Shown: one piece after another, positions 1 through 8,171 of the stretch | How the letters are laid out: each line of letters opens with the position of its first letter | How positions within the stretch are numbered: the stretch's first letter is position 1 | Source: Fidelibacterota bacterium | GTDB taxonomy: Bacteria > Pseudomonadota > Alphaproteobacteria > Rhodospirillales > Rhodospirillaceae | Direction: 5' to 3' | DNA length: 64,000 nucleotides | Assembly (NCBI GenBank): GCA_947476275.1 | Contig: CANJPQ010000010.1 | Location: 62,001 to 126,000, forward strand | The notes under the pieces: generated by a model | Database searches by the model: none | Seen by the model: the letters and a program-made list of their open reading frames with translations, nothing else | Told to the model about the DNA's origin: nothing | Made by a program: the position numbers and the translations under genes

Positions 1-1
1 T

Positions 2-91
2 CTCGTGCAGCACCTGCACGAACTCGGCATCGCGGACGCCCATATGGAAGCGCTGCTAAAGGCCGCCGATACGCTGGAATCTACGTCTTGA
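2..91 (+). CDS. 3' end of an unidentified CDS (partial)
   Basis: An open frame runs in from the left edge and ends at TGA 89-91, giving 29 C-terminal residues that end in DTLESTS. They are helical in character and I do not recognise the family. Its last 11 bases overlap the end of the convergent monooxygenase gene on the other strand, so the two stop codons are interleaved. Codon choice is GC-rich like the rest of the window, which supports a real gene end. Confidence 0.5.
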   Translation, partial: LVQHLHELGIADAHMEALLKAADTLESTS

Positions 92-1292
92 GAGCCGCGG
101 CGGCCGCGGCTTGGCGCTTCTTGAGCTCTTCGTCCGGACCGCCGCCGATGCCCAGGGCCGCTTTGGCATAGTTCGAACCGGCCACGTCCCAGCTCAACGC
201 CCGGTGCGCCGCACCCGCCAACGTGTCCGCGAACATCATCTGCACTGGATTGCCATCGTCCACGCCCACCGCGCCCATGGCCTCAATCAACCGCAGGCCA
301 GAGCGCCGCGACAGGTTGGCGATATAGGCGCAGTTGCGTTTGAAGCGCTGGGTTTCCATGTAGGTCAGGTCGCCGTCCGCCGCGGCCACACTGTTCATGT
401 AATCCAGGTCGGCGCGATACAGCGCGTGTGCCGCGTCGATCTCGGCGGCGCTCTCCGCCACGCGCATTTGCAGCGCCTGGTAGTCCGCGACTTTGCTGCC
501 GTCCAACGCCGTACGGCTGCCCATCTGCGCGATGAAGCTGTCCAGCGCGCCGCGCGCGCACCCCAGCGTCGGCCCGGCGACGGAATAGGCGAACACTTCC
601 AACATCGGCAGCTTGTAGGTCCAGCCCGGGTTGAGCGTCTGGCCCGGCGAGGTCTTGCTGTTCAATGCCGCGACCCGCGTGACGCGCGCCGTCGGTACGA
701 ACACGTCGTCGACGATGATGTTGTTGCTGCCGGTGGACTTCATGCCCGGCACGTTCCACACGTCCTTGATGCTGTATTGACCTTGCTTGAACATGATCAT
801 CAGCAGGTCCGGCGGCCCGTCCGGCTTCGGCATCGGCGTCATCAGCGCGCACCAGCCGCAGTGATGCACGCCGCTGGTCCACATCCATTCGCCCGTGACG
901 CGATAGCCGCCGTCGACCGCCACGGCCTTGCTGCCGGGATTGGAGGCGAACGCAGCGGCGATCAGCGCGTCCGGATTGTCGGTGAGGACTTCTTCCTGGG
1001 TCGCGACGGCGAACTTGCCCATCCACCAGTTATGGCTGCCGATGATGCCCGCCACCCACCCGGCGGAGCCGTCATGGCGCGCAAGCTCCATGGCGATATC
1101 GGTATGCGCCCCGAACGGCAGTTCGAACCCGCCCCAGCGCTTGGGCAGGCAGGCGCGCAGCACGCCACTGTCCACCAGGTCGGCCATGGTCTCGTCCGGC
1201 ATGCGGCGCAGTTCCGCAGCCTTCTTGCGTCGCGCGACCAACTTCGGGCCCAGCGCCGCCGCCTTTGCAACCAGATCCGCCGTGGTGGTCAT
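81..1292 (-). CDS. acyl-CoA-dehydrogenase-fold flavin monooxygenase, oxygenase component (HpaH/HsaA-like)
   Basis: 403 residues with the acyl-CoA dehydrogenase fold and the type-2 C-terminal helical domain found in reduced-flavin-dependent hydroxylases such as p-hydroxyphenylacetate hydroxylase C2, HsaA and related enzymes. Visible features are an N-terminal helical domain (about 1-115), a central beta domain with GEWMWTSGVHHCGW (about 140-155) and a C-terminal domain with a GAMGAVG-like stretch near 350. Such enzymes use FMNH2 or FADH2 from a separate reductase, and none is present in this window. The frame stays open upstream of the ATG at 1290-1292, but that extension is arginine-rich shadow of the neighbouring gene. 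It is the last gene of the minus-strand catabolic run, 11 bp after the lyase gene. The substrate is unknown; dibenzothiophene or indole-type monooxygenation is also possible. Confidence 0.8.
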   Translation of the reverse strand: MTTTADLVAKAAALGPKLVARRKKAAELRRMPDETMADLVDSGVLRACLPKRWGGFELPFGAHTDIAMELARHDGSAGWVAGIIGSHNWWMGKFAVATQEEVLTDNPDALIAAAFASNPGSKAVAVDGGYRVTGEWMWTSGVHHCGWCALMTPMPKPDGPPDLLMIMFKQGQYSIKDVWNVPGMKSTGSNNIIVDDVFVPTARVTRVAALNSKTSPGQTLNPGWTYKLPMLEVFAYSVAGPTLGCARGALDSFIAQMGSRTALDGSKVADYQALQMRVAESAAEIDAAHALYRADLDYMNSVAAADGDLTYMETQRFKRNCAYIANLSRRSGLRLIEAMGAVGVDDGNPVQMMFADTLAGAAHRALSWDVAGSNYAKAALGIGGGPDEELKKRQAAAAAALKT

Positions 1293-1303
1293 GGGCGCGC
1301 GGC

Positions 1304-2170
1304 CTAGCCGGTGATCTTGGTCTCGAACGCCTTCACATCGTCGAGGCCCAACTTGGTGTTGGTCTCGGCCAGGGAAGCCATCCGATCCATCCACGGGCGG
1401 GAATCGCCGGTCTTCTTCAGGTGCGCGAAGAATTCCGACACCTGCTTCACGATGATACGCGCGCTCGTCGACGGCCAGATCGTCAGCTTGAAGCCCATCT
1501 CCTCCAGTTCCTTTGCCGACAGCGTCGGCGACAGGCCGGTCTCGGACATGTTGGCCATCTGCGGACCGATGTTGAGCGCGCAGGCCTGCTTCATCTCGTC
1601 GAGCGATTGGGGTCCGTCGAAAAAGGTCATGTCGGCGCCGGCATCGCGAAACGCCTTCGCCCGCCAGATCGCTTCTTCCATGCCGTGCGGCCCGCGCGCG
1701 TCCGTGCGGGCGATGATCACGAGGTTTGGGTCCTTGCGCGCCGCCACGGCCGCCTTGACCTTGCGCACGGCGACGTCGCGCGGCTCGACGAACTTGCCGT
1801 GCATGTGGCCGCACTTCTTCGGCCACACCTGATCTTCAAGCTGCACCGCCGCGACGCCCAGGAATTCCATGCCCTCGACCGTGCGCTTCACATTGGCGAT
1901 GTCGCCGTAGCCGGTGTCGATGTCCACCACCATCGGGATGTTGGACACGCTGCGCATGGCGCGCACGGTTTCTTCCAACTCCGCATAGCCGACAAGGCCC
2001 ACGTCCGGCACACCCCAGCGCACGCAGGCGGCGGCGTAGCCGCTCATGTACACCGCATCGAAACCGGCCTGTTCGGCCAGGCGCACGTCCAGCGGTGAGC
2101 TGGCGCCGGGCACAACGATCATGCCGGGCTTGTTCATCATGTCGCGGAATTTCTTGCGTAGCTCGCTCAT
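1304..2170 (-). CDS. isocitrate lyase/PEP mutase family protein
   Basis: 288 residues, typical length for the PEP mutase/2-methylisocitrate lyase superfamily of TIM barrels. Seen in the sequence: the early barrel strand FDAVYMSGYA, the Mg-binding VDIDTGYGD segment (about 80-90), QLEDQ, and KKCGHMHGK (about 118-126), which corresponds to the K(K/R)CGH catalytic loop of isocitrate and methylisocitrate lyases. This loop argues for C-C lyase activity rather than phosphonate mutase activity. Candidate reactions are 2-methylisocitrate, 2,3-dimethylmalate or oxaloacetate cleavage. AGGAG lies just before the ATG, and the gene sits 9 bp downstream of the thioesterase gene in the same operon. Together with the MmgE/PrpD and CoA transferase genes it suggests breakdown of a branched di- or tricarboxylic acid; that is inference. 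Confidence 0.85.
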   Translation of the reverse strand: MSELRKKFRDMMNKPGMIVVPGASSPLDVRLAEQAGFDAVYMSGYAAACVRWGVPDVGLVGYAELEETVRAMRSVSNIPMVVDIDTGYGDIANVKRTVEGMEFLGVAAVQLEDQVWPKKCGHMHGKFVEPRDVAVRKVKAAVAARKDPNLVIIARTDARGPHGMEEAIWRAKAFRDAGADMTFFDGPQSLDEMKQACALNIGPQMANMSETGLSPTLSAKELEEMGFKLTIWPSTSARIIVKQVSEFFAHLKKTGDSRPWMDRMASLAETNTKLGLDDVKAFETKITG

Positions 2171-2179
2171 AGTTTCTCC

Positions 2180-2635
2180 TTATGCCGCCAGAATGCGGCT
2201 CATGGCTTCGCGCATGCGCGCAGGGATGGGGGTGGGGCGGTTGCCGGGGCGCGTGACGAACACGTGCACGAAATGTCCCGAGGCGGCGCATTCGCTGTCG
2301 CCCTCGATGAACAGGCCGACCTCGTAGCGCACGGACGAATTGCCCAGCTTGCCGACCCGCAGGCCTGCGTCCACCGCTTGCGGGAACGCGACCGATTTCT
2401 TGAACTCGCAATGGGTTTCGATGGCGAGCCCGACGATCTCGCCATGGGCGAAGTCCAGCCCGGCCTCGCGGATCAGGTACTCGTTGATGACCGTGTCGAA
2501 GAACGCATAGTACACGGTGTTGTTGACGTGCTGGTACACGTCGTTATCGAACCACCGCGTCGGGATGCGGAGGAAGTGCTTATAATCCGCGCGGGTTTCG
2601 GTGCGCTTCTCTCTTGGGTCTTGGGGCCCAGCCAT
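2180..2635 (-). CDS. hotdog-fold acyl-CoA thioesterase (4-hydroxybenzoyl-CoA thioesterase family)
   Basis: 151 residues. The segment RWFDNDVYQHVNNTVYYAFF matches the active-site region of 4-hydroxybenzoyl-CoA/YbgC-type thioesterases, with an Asp followed by HVNN at the start of the long hotdog helix. The rest (EFKKSVAFP, SVRYEVGLF, GHFVHVFVTR) follows the usual strand order. Cytoplasmic, hydrolysing an acyl-CoA to free acid and CoA. I place the start at the ATG ending at 2635; a TTG 14 codons upstream (2677) is open but has poorer coding character. The gene is 115 bp downstream of small protein B, so it may have its own promoter. In the operon it could release the product of the CoA-dependent steps. 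Confidence 0.83.
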   Translation of the reverse strand: MAGPQDPREKRTETRADYKHFLRIPTRWFDNDVYQHVNNTVYYAFFDTVINEYLIREAGLDFAHGEIVGLAIETHCEFKKSVAFPQAVDAGLRVGKLGNSSVRYEVGLFIEGDSECAASGHFVHVFVTRPGNRPTPIPARMREAMSRILAA

Positions 2636-2750
2636 TGTCCGGTTCCAAGCGAAGGGGCCGCCCGTATAGCCGGACAAGCGGGCAGCTTCGACTCTTTTTT
2701 AAAGTCGGCCCACGGCCATGGACCGGCCCCCCCCTGCGGCGGCCCCGCGG

Positions 2751-3095
2751 CTAGGGTTTCACCTCGGTATTCGTGCTCTCGCCCTGCTGCTGCAGGCTCT
2801 CCAGCTCGTCCTGCACGCTTTTCAGCACACGGGCGATGTACGCCGCCCGCCGTTCGGTGCGGATCTGGTTGACCGCATCGGTCAGCTCATAGGTCTCGAT
2901 GTCGTCCTGCTTGAACAACGCATGTTTCTCGATCAGGCGCTCCACCGTATCCAGGCGGTCGCGGGTGACGGACAGCTCGCCCATGAGCGTCAGCACCATG
3001 GACAGCAGCTTGTCGGTCACGGAATCGAAGTAGATCGGCTTCTTGCCCTTGGCGGTGCGGGGCAGCTTCACGGGTTTCTTCGGGGCATCGGCCAT
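2751..3095 (-). CDS. conserved small helical protein B, paralogue of 5713-6024
   Basis: 114 residues, no signal peptide and no membrane segment. The N-terminus is basic (KLPRTAKGKKP), followed by a predicted helical stretch containing LSVTRDRLDTVERLIEKH and a charged C-terminal helix with RRAAYIARVLK. It aligns by eye with the 103-residue protein at 5713-6024: K-L-P-R-x-A-K-G-K near the start, then SV-x-x-DRLDT-x-ER-L, then R-x-A-Y-x-x-RV. I know no function for it. It lies 10 bp after the methyltransferase gene and is probably co-translated. An accessory or scaffold subunit for one of the operon enzymes is possible but unproven. Confidence 0.75.
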   Translation of the reverse strand: MADAPKKPVKLPRTAKGKKPIYFDSVTDKLLSMVLTLMGELSVTRDRLDTVERLIEKHALFKQDDIETYELTDAVNQIRTERRAAYIARVLKSVQDELESLQQQGESTNTEVKP

Positions 3096-3105
3096 GGGGT
3101 GGGTC

Positions 3106-4236
3106 CTATTTTTCCGCGGCGTAGACAGGGAAGGTGAAATTGGAATCGGAGTAGGGAGTCTGCCCGTCCGCCCAGGTGCTGTCGACCTGATGAATCTTGA
3201 ACTTGGCCTTGTCGAAGCCGGCCTTGGCCGCCACCTCGCTCACGTCCAGTTCGCGCAGCTGCCCATAGAAGTGTTCGTTGTTGTTGTACACCTCCCACTC
3301 CCACAGGAAGCCCTCCAGCGGCGATTGCGCGCCGGCTTGGGGCAGGTCGAGGTGCAGCATCAATCCACCCGGCTTCAGGATGCGGTGGCACTCGTTGAAG
3401 ATGTTCTGGATCGCATTGCGCGAAGTCTCGTGGAGCAGGATGTGCGAGATGACCAAGTCGACGCTGTTGTCGGCAAAGTTGGTCTTCTCCGCGTTCTGCT
3501 GACTGAAGTGCACGGCAGCGCCTAAGGCTTTCGCGCGAACATGGCCGTAGCGCAGCACGGGGGCTGCCACGTCGATGGCGTGGAATTCGCCGTCGGGCTC
3601 CTTTTGGGCCCAGTACACGATGCCCAGGCCGATGGTGGTGCCCATGTCCACCACCTTTCCGATCTTCCGGTTCGGCCATTCCTTGCGGAAGAACTTGTGG
3701 AGGATACGCCCAAGGCCGTCGTTCTCCGGCCCCATGCCGCCCATGGCGTAGAGGAAGGTGCCGCGCTCGTACACCGCGCCTTGCGCAATGTCATCGGGCA
3801 CAGAATCGGTGTGATACGCGCCGGGCTGGAGATGGATGTCGGCTCCGGTGTGATAGCGCGGGATCTCCACGGCCGGATCGAGCGTCAGTGTGCCTTTGCC
3901 TTTCGCCGTTTTCGCCTTGGCCTGCAAGTCCGGCAGGGTGCGTTCCACCGTATCGATCACGGAATCCCAGATCATCTCCTGACTGGAGCGCTGCATCAGG
4001 CTCCACATCTGATAGTACGGATCCTGCGTCATGACCTTGCGCACTTCGTGCCGGTCCTTCGGTTCGCGACCGTTGGTTTTTGCGAACGCCGGCAGCACAC
4101 GGCCGAAGTACGCGCCGAAGTTGCCGGGGAACACCTTGGCGGCGAGATGCACGCGGAAGTCGTTCACGAACTCCTGCCGCGCCGCCTCGTCGTGATTGGG
4201 CTTCGGGAACAGGTCGTGCATCGCTTGCTGCAGCAT
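3106..4236 (-). CDS. class I SAM-dependent methyltransferase with a long N-terminal extension
   Basis: 376 residues. The C-terminal half is a Rossmann methyltransferase: motif I is KVVDMGTTIGLG (about 195-206), the acidic residue after strand 2 is in FHAIDVAAPVL, and then come NSVDLVISHILLHE and RILKPGG, typical of Methyltransf_11/25 enzymes. The first 170 residues are an uncharacterised helical region without a motif I recognise. The ATG at 4236 is preceded by GGAG eight bases upstream, so I prefer it to an upstream open start at 4299. It sits between MmgE/PrpD (90 bp upstream) and small protein B (10 bp downstream). O- or N-methylation of a pathway intermediate is inferred only from context. 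Confidence 0.8.
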   Translation of the reverse strand: MLQQAMHDLFPKPNHDEAARQEFVNDFRVHLAAKVFPGNFGAYFGRVLPAFAKTNGREPKDRHEVRKVMTQDPYYQMWSLMQRSSQEMIWDSVIDTVERTLPDLQAKAKTAKGKGTLTLDPAVEIPRYHTGADIHLQPGAYHTDSVPDDIAQGAVYERGTFLYAMGGMGPENDGLGRILHKFFRKEWPNRKIGKVVDMGTTIGLGIVYWAQKEPDGEFHAIDVAAPVLRYGHVRAKALGAAVHFSQQNAEKTNFADNSVDLVISHILLHETSRNAIQNIFNECHRILKPGGLMLHLDLPQAGAQSPLEGFLWEWEVYNNNEHFYGQLRELDVSEVAAKAGFDKAKFKIHQVDSTWADGQTPYSDSNFTFPVYAAEK

Positions 4237-4326
4237 GGCGGTGTCTCCATAAAAGACAGTCGCAGGATTGAACCAGTCCCGCGGCGGCCAGACAAGCAAG
4301 CCCCGCGGGTGCGTTGTATCCGATCA

Positions 4327-5703
4327 CTAGACGGTCATCGTATCCACCAGAACCGTCACATCCGGCAGGGTCTCCAGGGCGTCGATCTGCGCGAGGAAGC
4401 GTTCGCCGGCGGCCCGCGGCGGCGGTACGGCCGCGCTCTCCCAGGCCCACCAGAATTTCTCCAGTTGTTTCGCGCGCGGCAGCGGATGGCGCGGGTCACC
4501 GATGGCAAACGCGATTTCGCGGCGGCCGCTGCGGCCATCGTTCAGCGTGACCGTCACGGTCTGCGGTCCGAAGGCGGTCGCGTCGCCGGCCTTGTCCTCT
4601 TCCACCGTGACCCGTGCGGCGATGCGGTGCGTCTCCGGGTCGATCAGTGCCTCCGGCGCGAAGTCGCTGGTGGCAAGCCCGCCGCGCCGCAACACGGTCG
4701 CGCAGATGAACGGCACGCACAGTTTGGCGTACGTCGGGTTGGGTGCCGGAATGTCGGGGCGTCCCACCACCGCGTAGGACAGCGGCGGCAAGCGCACGTG
4801 CACGCCCGCGACATCGCTCGCGGTGAAGCGCAATTCCGCCTGCAATTCCTGCAGCGCCTCGATGACGTAATGCGTCGGCCGCCCGGACGGGAACGGTTTG
4901 TGCCCCATCTCCAGCAAGCGCCAAGTCTTGCCCCACGACGCCCATGTCGCGTCGATGGTGTGTTCGCCCTCGAACAGCGGCAGGTAGCCCCACGGCCCGG
5001 TGATGATGTTGCGCGGGCCGTCGATTTCTGCCGCAGCGAGATCGACCGCGCATAGAGCGCCGCGGGCGTTGAAGCCCACTTGCACGCCCAACAGCGGCGA
5101 CCCTTCGACATGGGTTTGCATGGTGCCCGACGTCTGGCCGTACATAATGCCAAGGGCAGCCGCGATGTATTCCGCACTGAATCCGCGCAGCTTTGCCGCC
5201 ACCGCCGTGGCGCCGAAGCCGCCGATACTGCCGGTGCGGAAGAATCGCATCGCGCCTTTCGCTGACAGGCCGATGTTGCACACCACGTCCACGCCGACGG
5301 CGACGGCGGCAATCAGGTCGCGCCCGGAGATGCGCCGGCCGGCGCGGCTCTGCCGCTGCGCTTCCGCGATGGCCGCCGGCAGCATTGCCGTCATGGGGTG
5401 CAGCACGCTGCCTTCGTGCACGCAGTCGAACTCGAGGCAGTGCACTTGATAAGCGTTCAGCAACGCCGCACTCGGCGCGGGCAGGCGCTTGCCGTGGCCC
5501 CATGCCGTTGCCGCGTCGCCGTCGCCCCAGCTTTGCGCGGCGGCGAGGATGCGGTCCGTGCCCGGTCCGGACGAACCGGCGATGCCGCAGGTGAATGTGT
5601 CGAGGATGAACGTCTTGGCCGCGGCAACCACGGCCGGCGGCAGATCATCATAGACGGTCGTCGCGACGTGGCGGACGAGGGCGTCGAGAGGATTTGCCGC
5701 CAT
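4327..5703 (-). CDS. MmgE/PrpD family protein (2-methylcitrate dehydratase-like)
   Basis: 458 residues, the usual length of MmgE/PrpD proteins, which include 2-methylcitrate dehydratase, cis-aconitate decarboxylase-like enzymes and a group linked to catabolism of substituted dicarboxylates. Recognisable features are the N-terminal FILDTFTCGIAG, the conserved HCLEFDCVHEGSVLHP segment (about 126-141), the helical GRDLIAAVAVGVDV stretch, and the smaller C-terminal lid domain from about residue 270. In most family members the acidic pair before HP is DD; here it reads FDC-VHEG, so the substrate pocket may differ. Starts 9 bp after small protein A. The exact reaction cannot be read from sequence; dehydration or isomerisation upstream of the PepM-type lyase would be coherent. 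Confidence 0.87.
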   Translation of the reverse strand: MAANPLDALVRHVATTVYDDLPPAVVAAAKTFILDTFTCGIAGSSGPGTDRILAAAQSWGDGDAATAWGHGKRLPAPSAALLNAYQVHCLEFDCVHEGSVLHPMTAMLPAAIAEAQRQSRAGRRISGRDLIAAVAVGVDVVCNIGLSAKGAMRFFRTGSIGGFGATAVAAKLRGFSAEYIAAALGIMYGQTSGTMQTHVEGSPLLGVQVGFNARGALCAVDLAAAEIDGPRNIITGPWGYLPLFEGEHTIDATWASWGKTWRLLEMGHKPFPSGRPTHYVIEALQELQAELRFTASDVAGVHVRLPPLSYAVVGRPDIPAPNPTYAKLCVPFICATVLRRGGLATSDFAPEALIDPETHRIAARVTVEEDKAGDATAFGPQTVTVTLNDGRSGRREIAFAIGDPRHPLPRAKQLEKFWWAWESAAVPPPRAAGERFLAQIDALETLPDVTVLVDTMTV

Positions 5704-5712
5704 GGGCGGGCT

Positions 5713-6024
5713 TTATGCGCCGCTGTCGGATGAAGGTGTGTCTTCGCCGTGCATGCGGAACACGCGCTTCAAGTAAGCATCGCGACGCGCCATGCGCTCC
5801 GCTTCGATCTTCTCGTCGGGGCGATACGCCTCGACATCGGCGCGGCTGATGGTGCCCTTGTTGTCGAGCAGGCGCTCCATCGTATCGAGGCGGTCGTACA
5901 CCACCGACACTTCGGTCGCGAGTTCGAGGATGAAGGTCATCATCTGGTCGATCGCCGGGTCCTCGAAAAACTGCGGGCGCTTGCCCTTGGCGCGGCGCGG
6001 CAACTTGATGACGGGTGCAGCCAT
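5713..6024 (-). CDS. conserved small helical protein A, paralogue of 2751-3095
   Basis: 103 residues, soluble and helical, with a basic N-terminus (KLPRRAKGKRP), a central EVSVVYDRLDTMERLLD segment and a C-terminal RRDAYLKRVFR stretch. The same three blocks occur in the 114-residue protein at 2751-3095, so the two are paralogues within one operon. The start is the ATG at 6022-6024, with an AGGAAAG stretch about ten bases upstream; the open frame continues further upstream but overlaps the isochorismatase gene in another frame. The preceding gene stops 2 bp away, so coupled translation is likely. Function unknown. Confidence 0.72.
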   Translation of the reverse strand: MAAPVIKLPRRAKGKRPQFFEDPAIDQMMTFILELATEVSVVYDRLDTMERLLDNKGTISRADVEAYRPDEKIEAERMARRDAYLKRVFRMHGEDTPSSDSGA

Positions 6025-6026
6025 GG

Positions 6027-6680
6027 TCAGTTCACTTTCCTCAGGTTCTTCAGGTAGGCGATCACGTCGGCCTTCGACTTCACTTCCGCGTACTTCGCCT
6101 GCAGGTCGAACAGGTTGGCGTCGTGCGGCGCCTGGTGGCGGTCGCCGACCGCTTCGCGTATCACGATCGGGATGAATCCGTTTTGACACGAGTCAAGGGC
6201 GGAGGCGCGGACGCAGCCCGATGTGCTCCAGCCCGCATGCAGCACCGTGTCGATGCCGGCCGCGGTCAGGGTGGCGTTCAGGTTGGTGCCGCTGTAGGCC
6301 GACGCGTACTGCTTGGTGATCACGGGCTCATGCGGCAGCGGCTCCAGGCCGTGCACGAATTCGCCGTACTTGCTGCCGCGCTCGAAGTTGCGCAGCGCCG
6401 GTACCTTGCGGAAGAACACCCCGCCGTCGATGCCGCCGGGCACGAACTCCACCCGGGTATGCACGACCAGGATGCCGGCCTCGCGCGCGACGGCCAGCAC
6501 TTCCTTCGCTGCTTCGGCGGACTCTTCGACGCCGGCATACAGGCTGCAGGTCTTATCGATGTAGGCGCGGGCGAAATCGATATGGAGCAGCGCCGGCTTC
6601 TTGCCGAAGTCGAGGCTGCCGCCGAATCCGGCGCCCGCGTAATCCGTATTCAGGGCCGGATCTTTTGAGTTGTTGGTCAT
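6027..6680 (-). CDS. isochorismatase-family cysteine hydrolase (N-carbamoylsarcosine amidase-like)
   Basis: 217 residues. The Asp-Lys-Cys triad of the family is present: D35 in LLHIDFARAY, K123 in ITKQYASAY and C156 in STSGCVRAS, with the cis-peptide region just before the cysteine. The long form with an insert between the Asp and Lys motifs resembles N-carbamoylsarcosine amidase and maleamate amidohydrolase more than nicotinamidase. Cytoplasmic amide or carbamoyl hydrolysis is expected. A good ribosome site (GGAAGG) precedes the ATG. It lies 24 bp downstream of the CoA transferase gene. With HyuA/HyuB across the divergent promoter, an imide or lactam pathway that opens a ring and then removes ammonia is plausible. 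Confidence 0.87.
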   Translation of the reverse strand: MTNNSKDPALNTDYAGAGFGGSLDFGKKPALLHIDFARAYIDKTCSLYAGVEESAEAAKEVLAVAREAGILVVHTRVEFVPGGIDGGVFFRKVPALRNFERGSKYGEFVHGLEPLPHEPVITKQYASAYSGTNLNATLTAAGIDTVLHAGWSTSGCVRASALDSCQNGFIPIVIREAVGDRHQAPHDANLFDLQAKYAEVKSKADVIAYLKNLRKVN

Positions 6681-6704
6681 CTTCGACCTTCCAAATTCCG
6701 TTGC

Positions 6705-7907
6705 TTAGATGATGCCGCGCGTTTTGTAGTCGGTGAACGTAGCATCGTCCATGCCGAGCAGACCTTTGTAGATTTCTTCGTTGTGCTGCCCGAGATCCGG
6801 GCCGGTCCACTGCACGCTTCCCGGCGTTTCCGACAGCTTCGGGAAGGTGCTCTGCATCTTCAGGGCGCCCAGCGCCTTGTCCTGCACCTCGATGATCGAT
6901 TCGCGCGCCTTGTAGTGCGGATCCTTCAGCATCTCCGGCGCGCGGAACAGCACGCCGCTGGCCACGCCGGCCTTGTCGGTGAGTTCCACCAGCTCCGCCA
7001 CCGTCTTGGTCTTGGTCCACTCAGTGATGATGCCGTCGAGCTCGGCCTGATGCTGACCCCGCGCCGTGTGGGAGCTGTAGCGCGGGTCCTTCGCCAGTTC
7101 CGGTTGGCCCATCGCCTCGGACAGGCGGGTGAACAGGCTGTCTTGGTTCGCGGCGATGAGGAAGTCGCCGTCTTTCGCCTTGTAGACGTTGGACGGCGCC
7201 ACGTTCGGCAGGATCGAACCGGTGCGCTCGCGAATGTGGCCGACCTTGTCGTACTCGGTCACCAGCGATTCCATCATCTGCAGCACGGATTCATAGATCG
7301 AGGCATCCACCACCTGACCGCGGCCGGTGTTGTGGCGGTGTTCCAGGGCCATCACCGCGCCCATGCAGGCGTAGGTGGCGGCAATCGTGTCGCCCAGCGA
7401 AATGCCGACGCGGCTCGGCGGCGTCGACGGATCGCCCACCACATAGCGCAAACCGCCCATCGCCTCGCCCACGGCGGCATAGCCCGCTTTCGGCGCGTAA
7501 GGGCCGGTCTGCCCATAGCCCGAGACGCGGATCATGATGATGCCCTTGTTGAGCTCCGACAGGGTCTCGTAACCGAGGTTCCACTTCTCCATCGTGCCGG
7601 GACGGAAATTCTCCAGCAGGAAGTCGGACTGCTTCACCAGCGTCTTGATGATCTCCTGACCTTCCGGCACGCGGGCGTTGAGCGTGATGCATTTCTTGTT
7701 GCGCGCTGCCACCGGCCACCACAAGGAACGGCCGCCGGATTTCTCGCGCCCCCACTCGCGCAAGGGATCGCCCGCATTGGGCTGTTCGATCTTGATCACT
7801 TCGCAGCCGAAGTCGCCCATCAGCTGGCCGCAGAACGGACCGGCCAGAAGCTGGCCCATCTCGATCATGCGCAAACCCTTGAGCGGGCCGGTCGGTGTCG
7901 TGCTCAT
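6705..7907 (-). CDS. CaiB/BaiF-type (class III) CoA transferase
   Basis: 400 residues, full length for family III CoA transferases. Seen: N-terminal GLRMIEMGQLLAGPFCGQLMGDFGCEVIKIE, the ENFRPGTMEKWNLGYE block, GYGQTGPY, and the catalytic aspartate D173 in ISLGDTIAATYA, the position that forms the aspartyl-CoA anhydride in formyl-CoA transferase. It moves CoA between carboxylates in the cytosol. First gene of the nine-gene minus-strand run, with AAGGA eight bases before the ATG. The 264-bp gap to the divergent lyase gene must hold its promoter. It probably activates the pathway acid; the donor and acceptor are unknown. Confidence 0.92.
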   Translation of the reverse strand: MSTTPTGPLKGLRMIEMGQLLAGPFCGQLMGDFGCEVIKIEQPNAGDPLREWGREKSGGRSLWWPVAARNKKCITLNARVPEGQEIIKTLVKQSDFLLENFRPGTMEKWNLGYETLSELNKGIIMIRVSGYGQTGPYAPKAGYAAVGEAMGGLRYVVGDPSTPPSRVGISLGDTIAATYACMGAVMALEHRHNTGRGQVVDASIYESVLQMMESLVTEYDKVGHIRERTGSILPNVAPSNVYKAKDGDFLIAANQDSLFTRLSEAMGQPELAKDPRYSSHTARGQHQAELDGIITEWTKTKTVAELVELTDKAGVASGVLFRAPEMLKDPHYKARESIIEVQDKALGALKMQSTFPKLSETPGSVQWTGPDLGQHNEEIYKGLLGMDDATFTDYKTRGII

Positions 7908-8171
7908 TTCGCGATCCTTGTCTGTGAGCGGGCCATGTCCCCGGTGTCGACCCGGGCATCGAATTTGACAGCGCCTTGCGGCCTTCAGGTGGGCAACCTA
8001 CCTCATTCAGAACGAGGCATGCCGGCGCGGGCCGAGACTTAGCGGCCTCACCCGCATCAGGCAAGCCGTTCGACACCGCGCGCACCACTGCGTAACCACC
8101 CGGATGCGTGCCTTTGCACCGCTTGGGATGGGGGTCTAAAGTGACCCATCCCGGTTTGATAGGAATTCCTC
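7908..8171. promoter_or_regulatory. divergent promoter region between the two catabolic transcription units
   Basis: 264 bp separate the CoA transferase (minus) from the HMG-CoA-lyase-like gene (plus), so promoters for both must lie here. A TTGACA hexamer occurs at 7965-7970 without a convincing -10 partner. At 8125-8152 a hairpin-forming repeat (GGGAT and GGGTC arms, loop TAAAGT, matching GACCC and ATCCC, with two extra G on the 5' side) lies 20 bp before the plus-strand ATG. It could be an operator or an RNA element. No regulator gene is adjacent. Confidence 0.45.

Noticed and set aside
7965-7970. TTGACA hexamer as a sigma-70 promoter for the lyase gene
   Set aside because: No acceptable -10 hexamer occurs 16-18 bases downstream, so I do not call a promoter from it.
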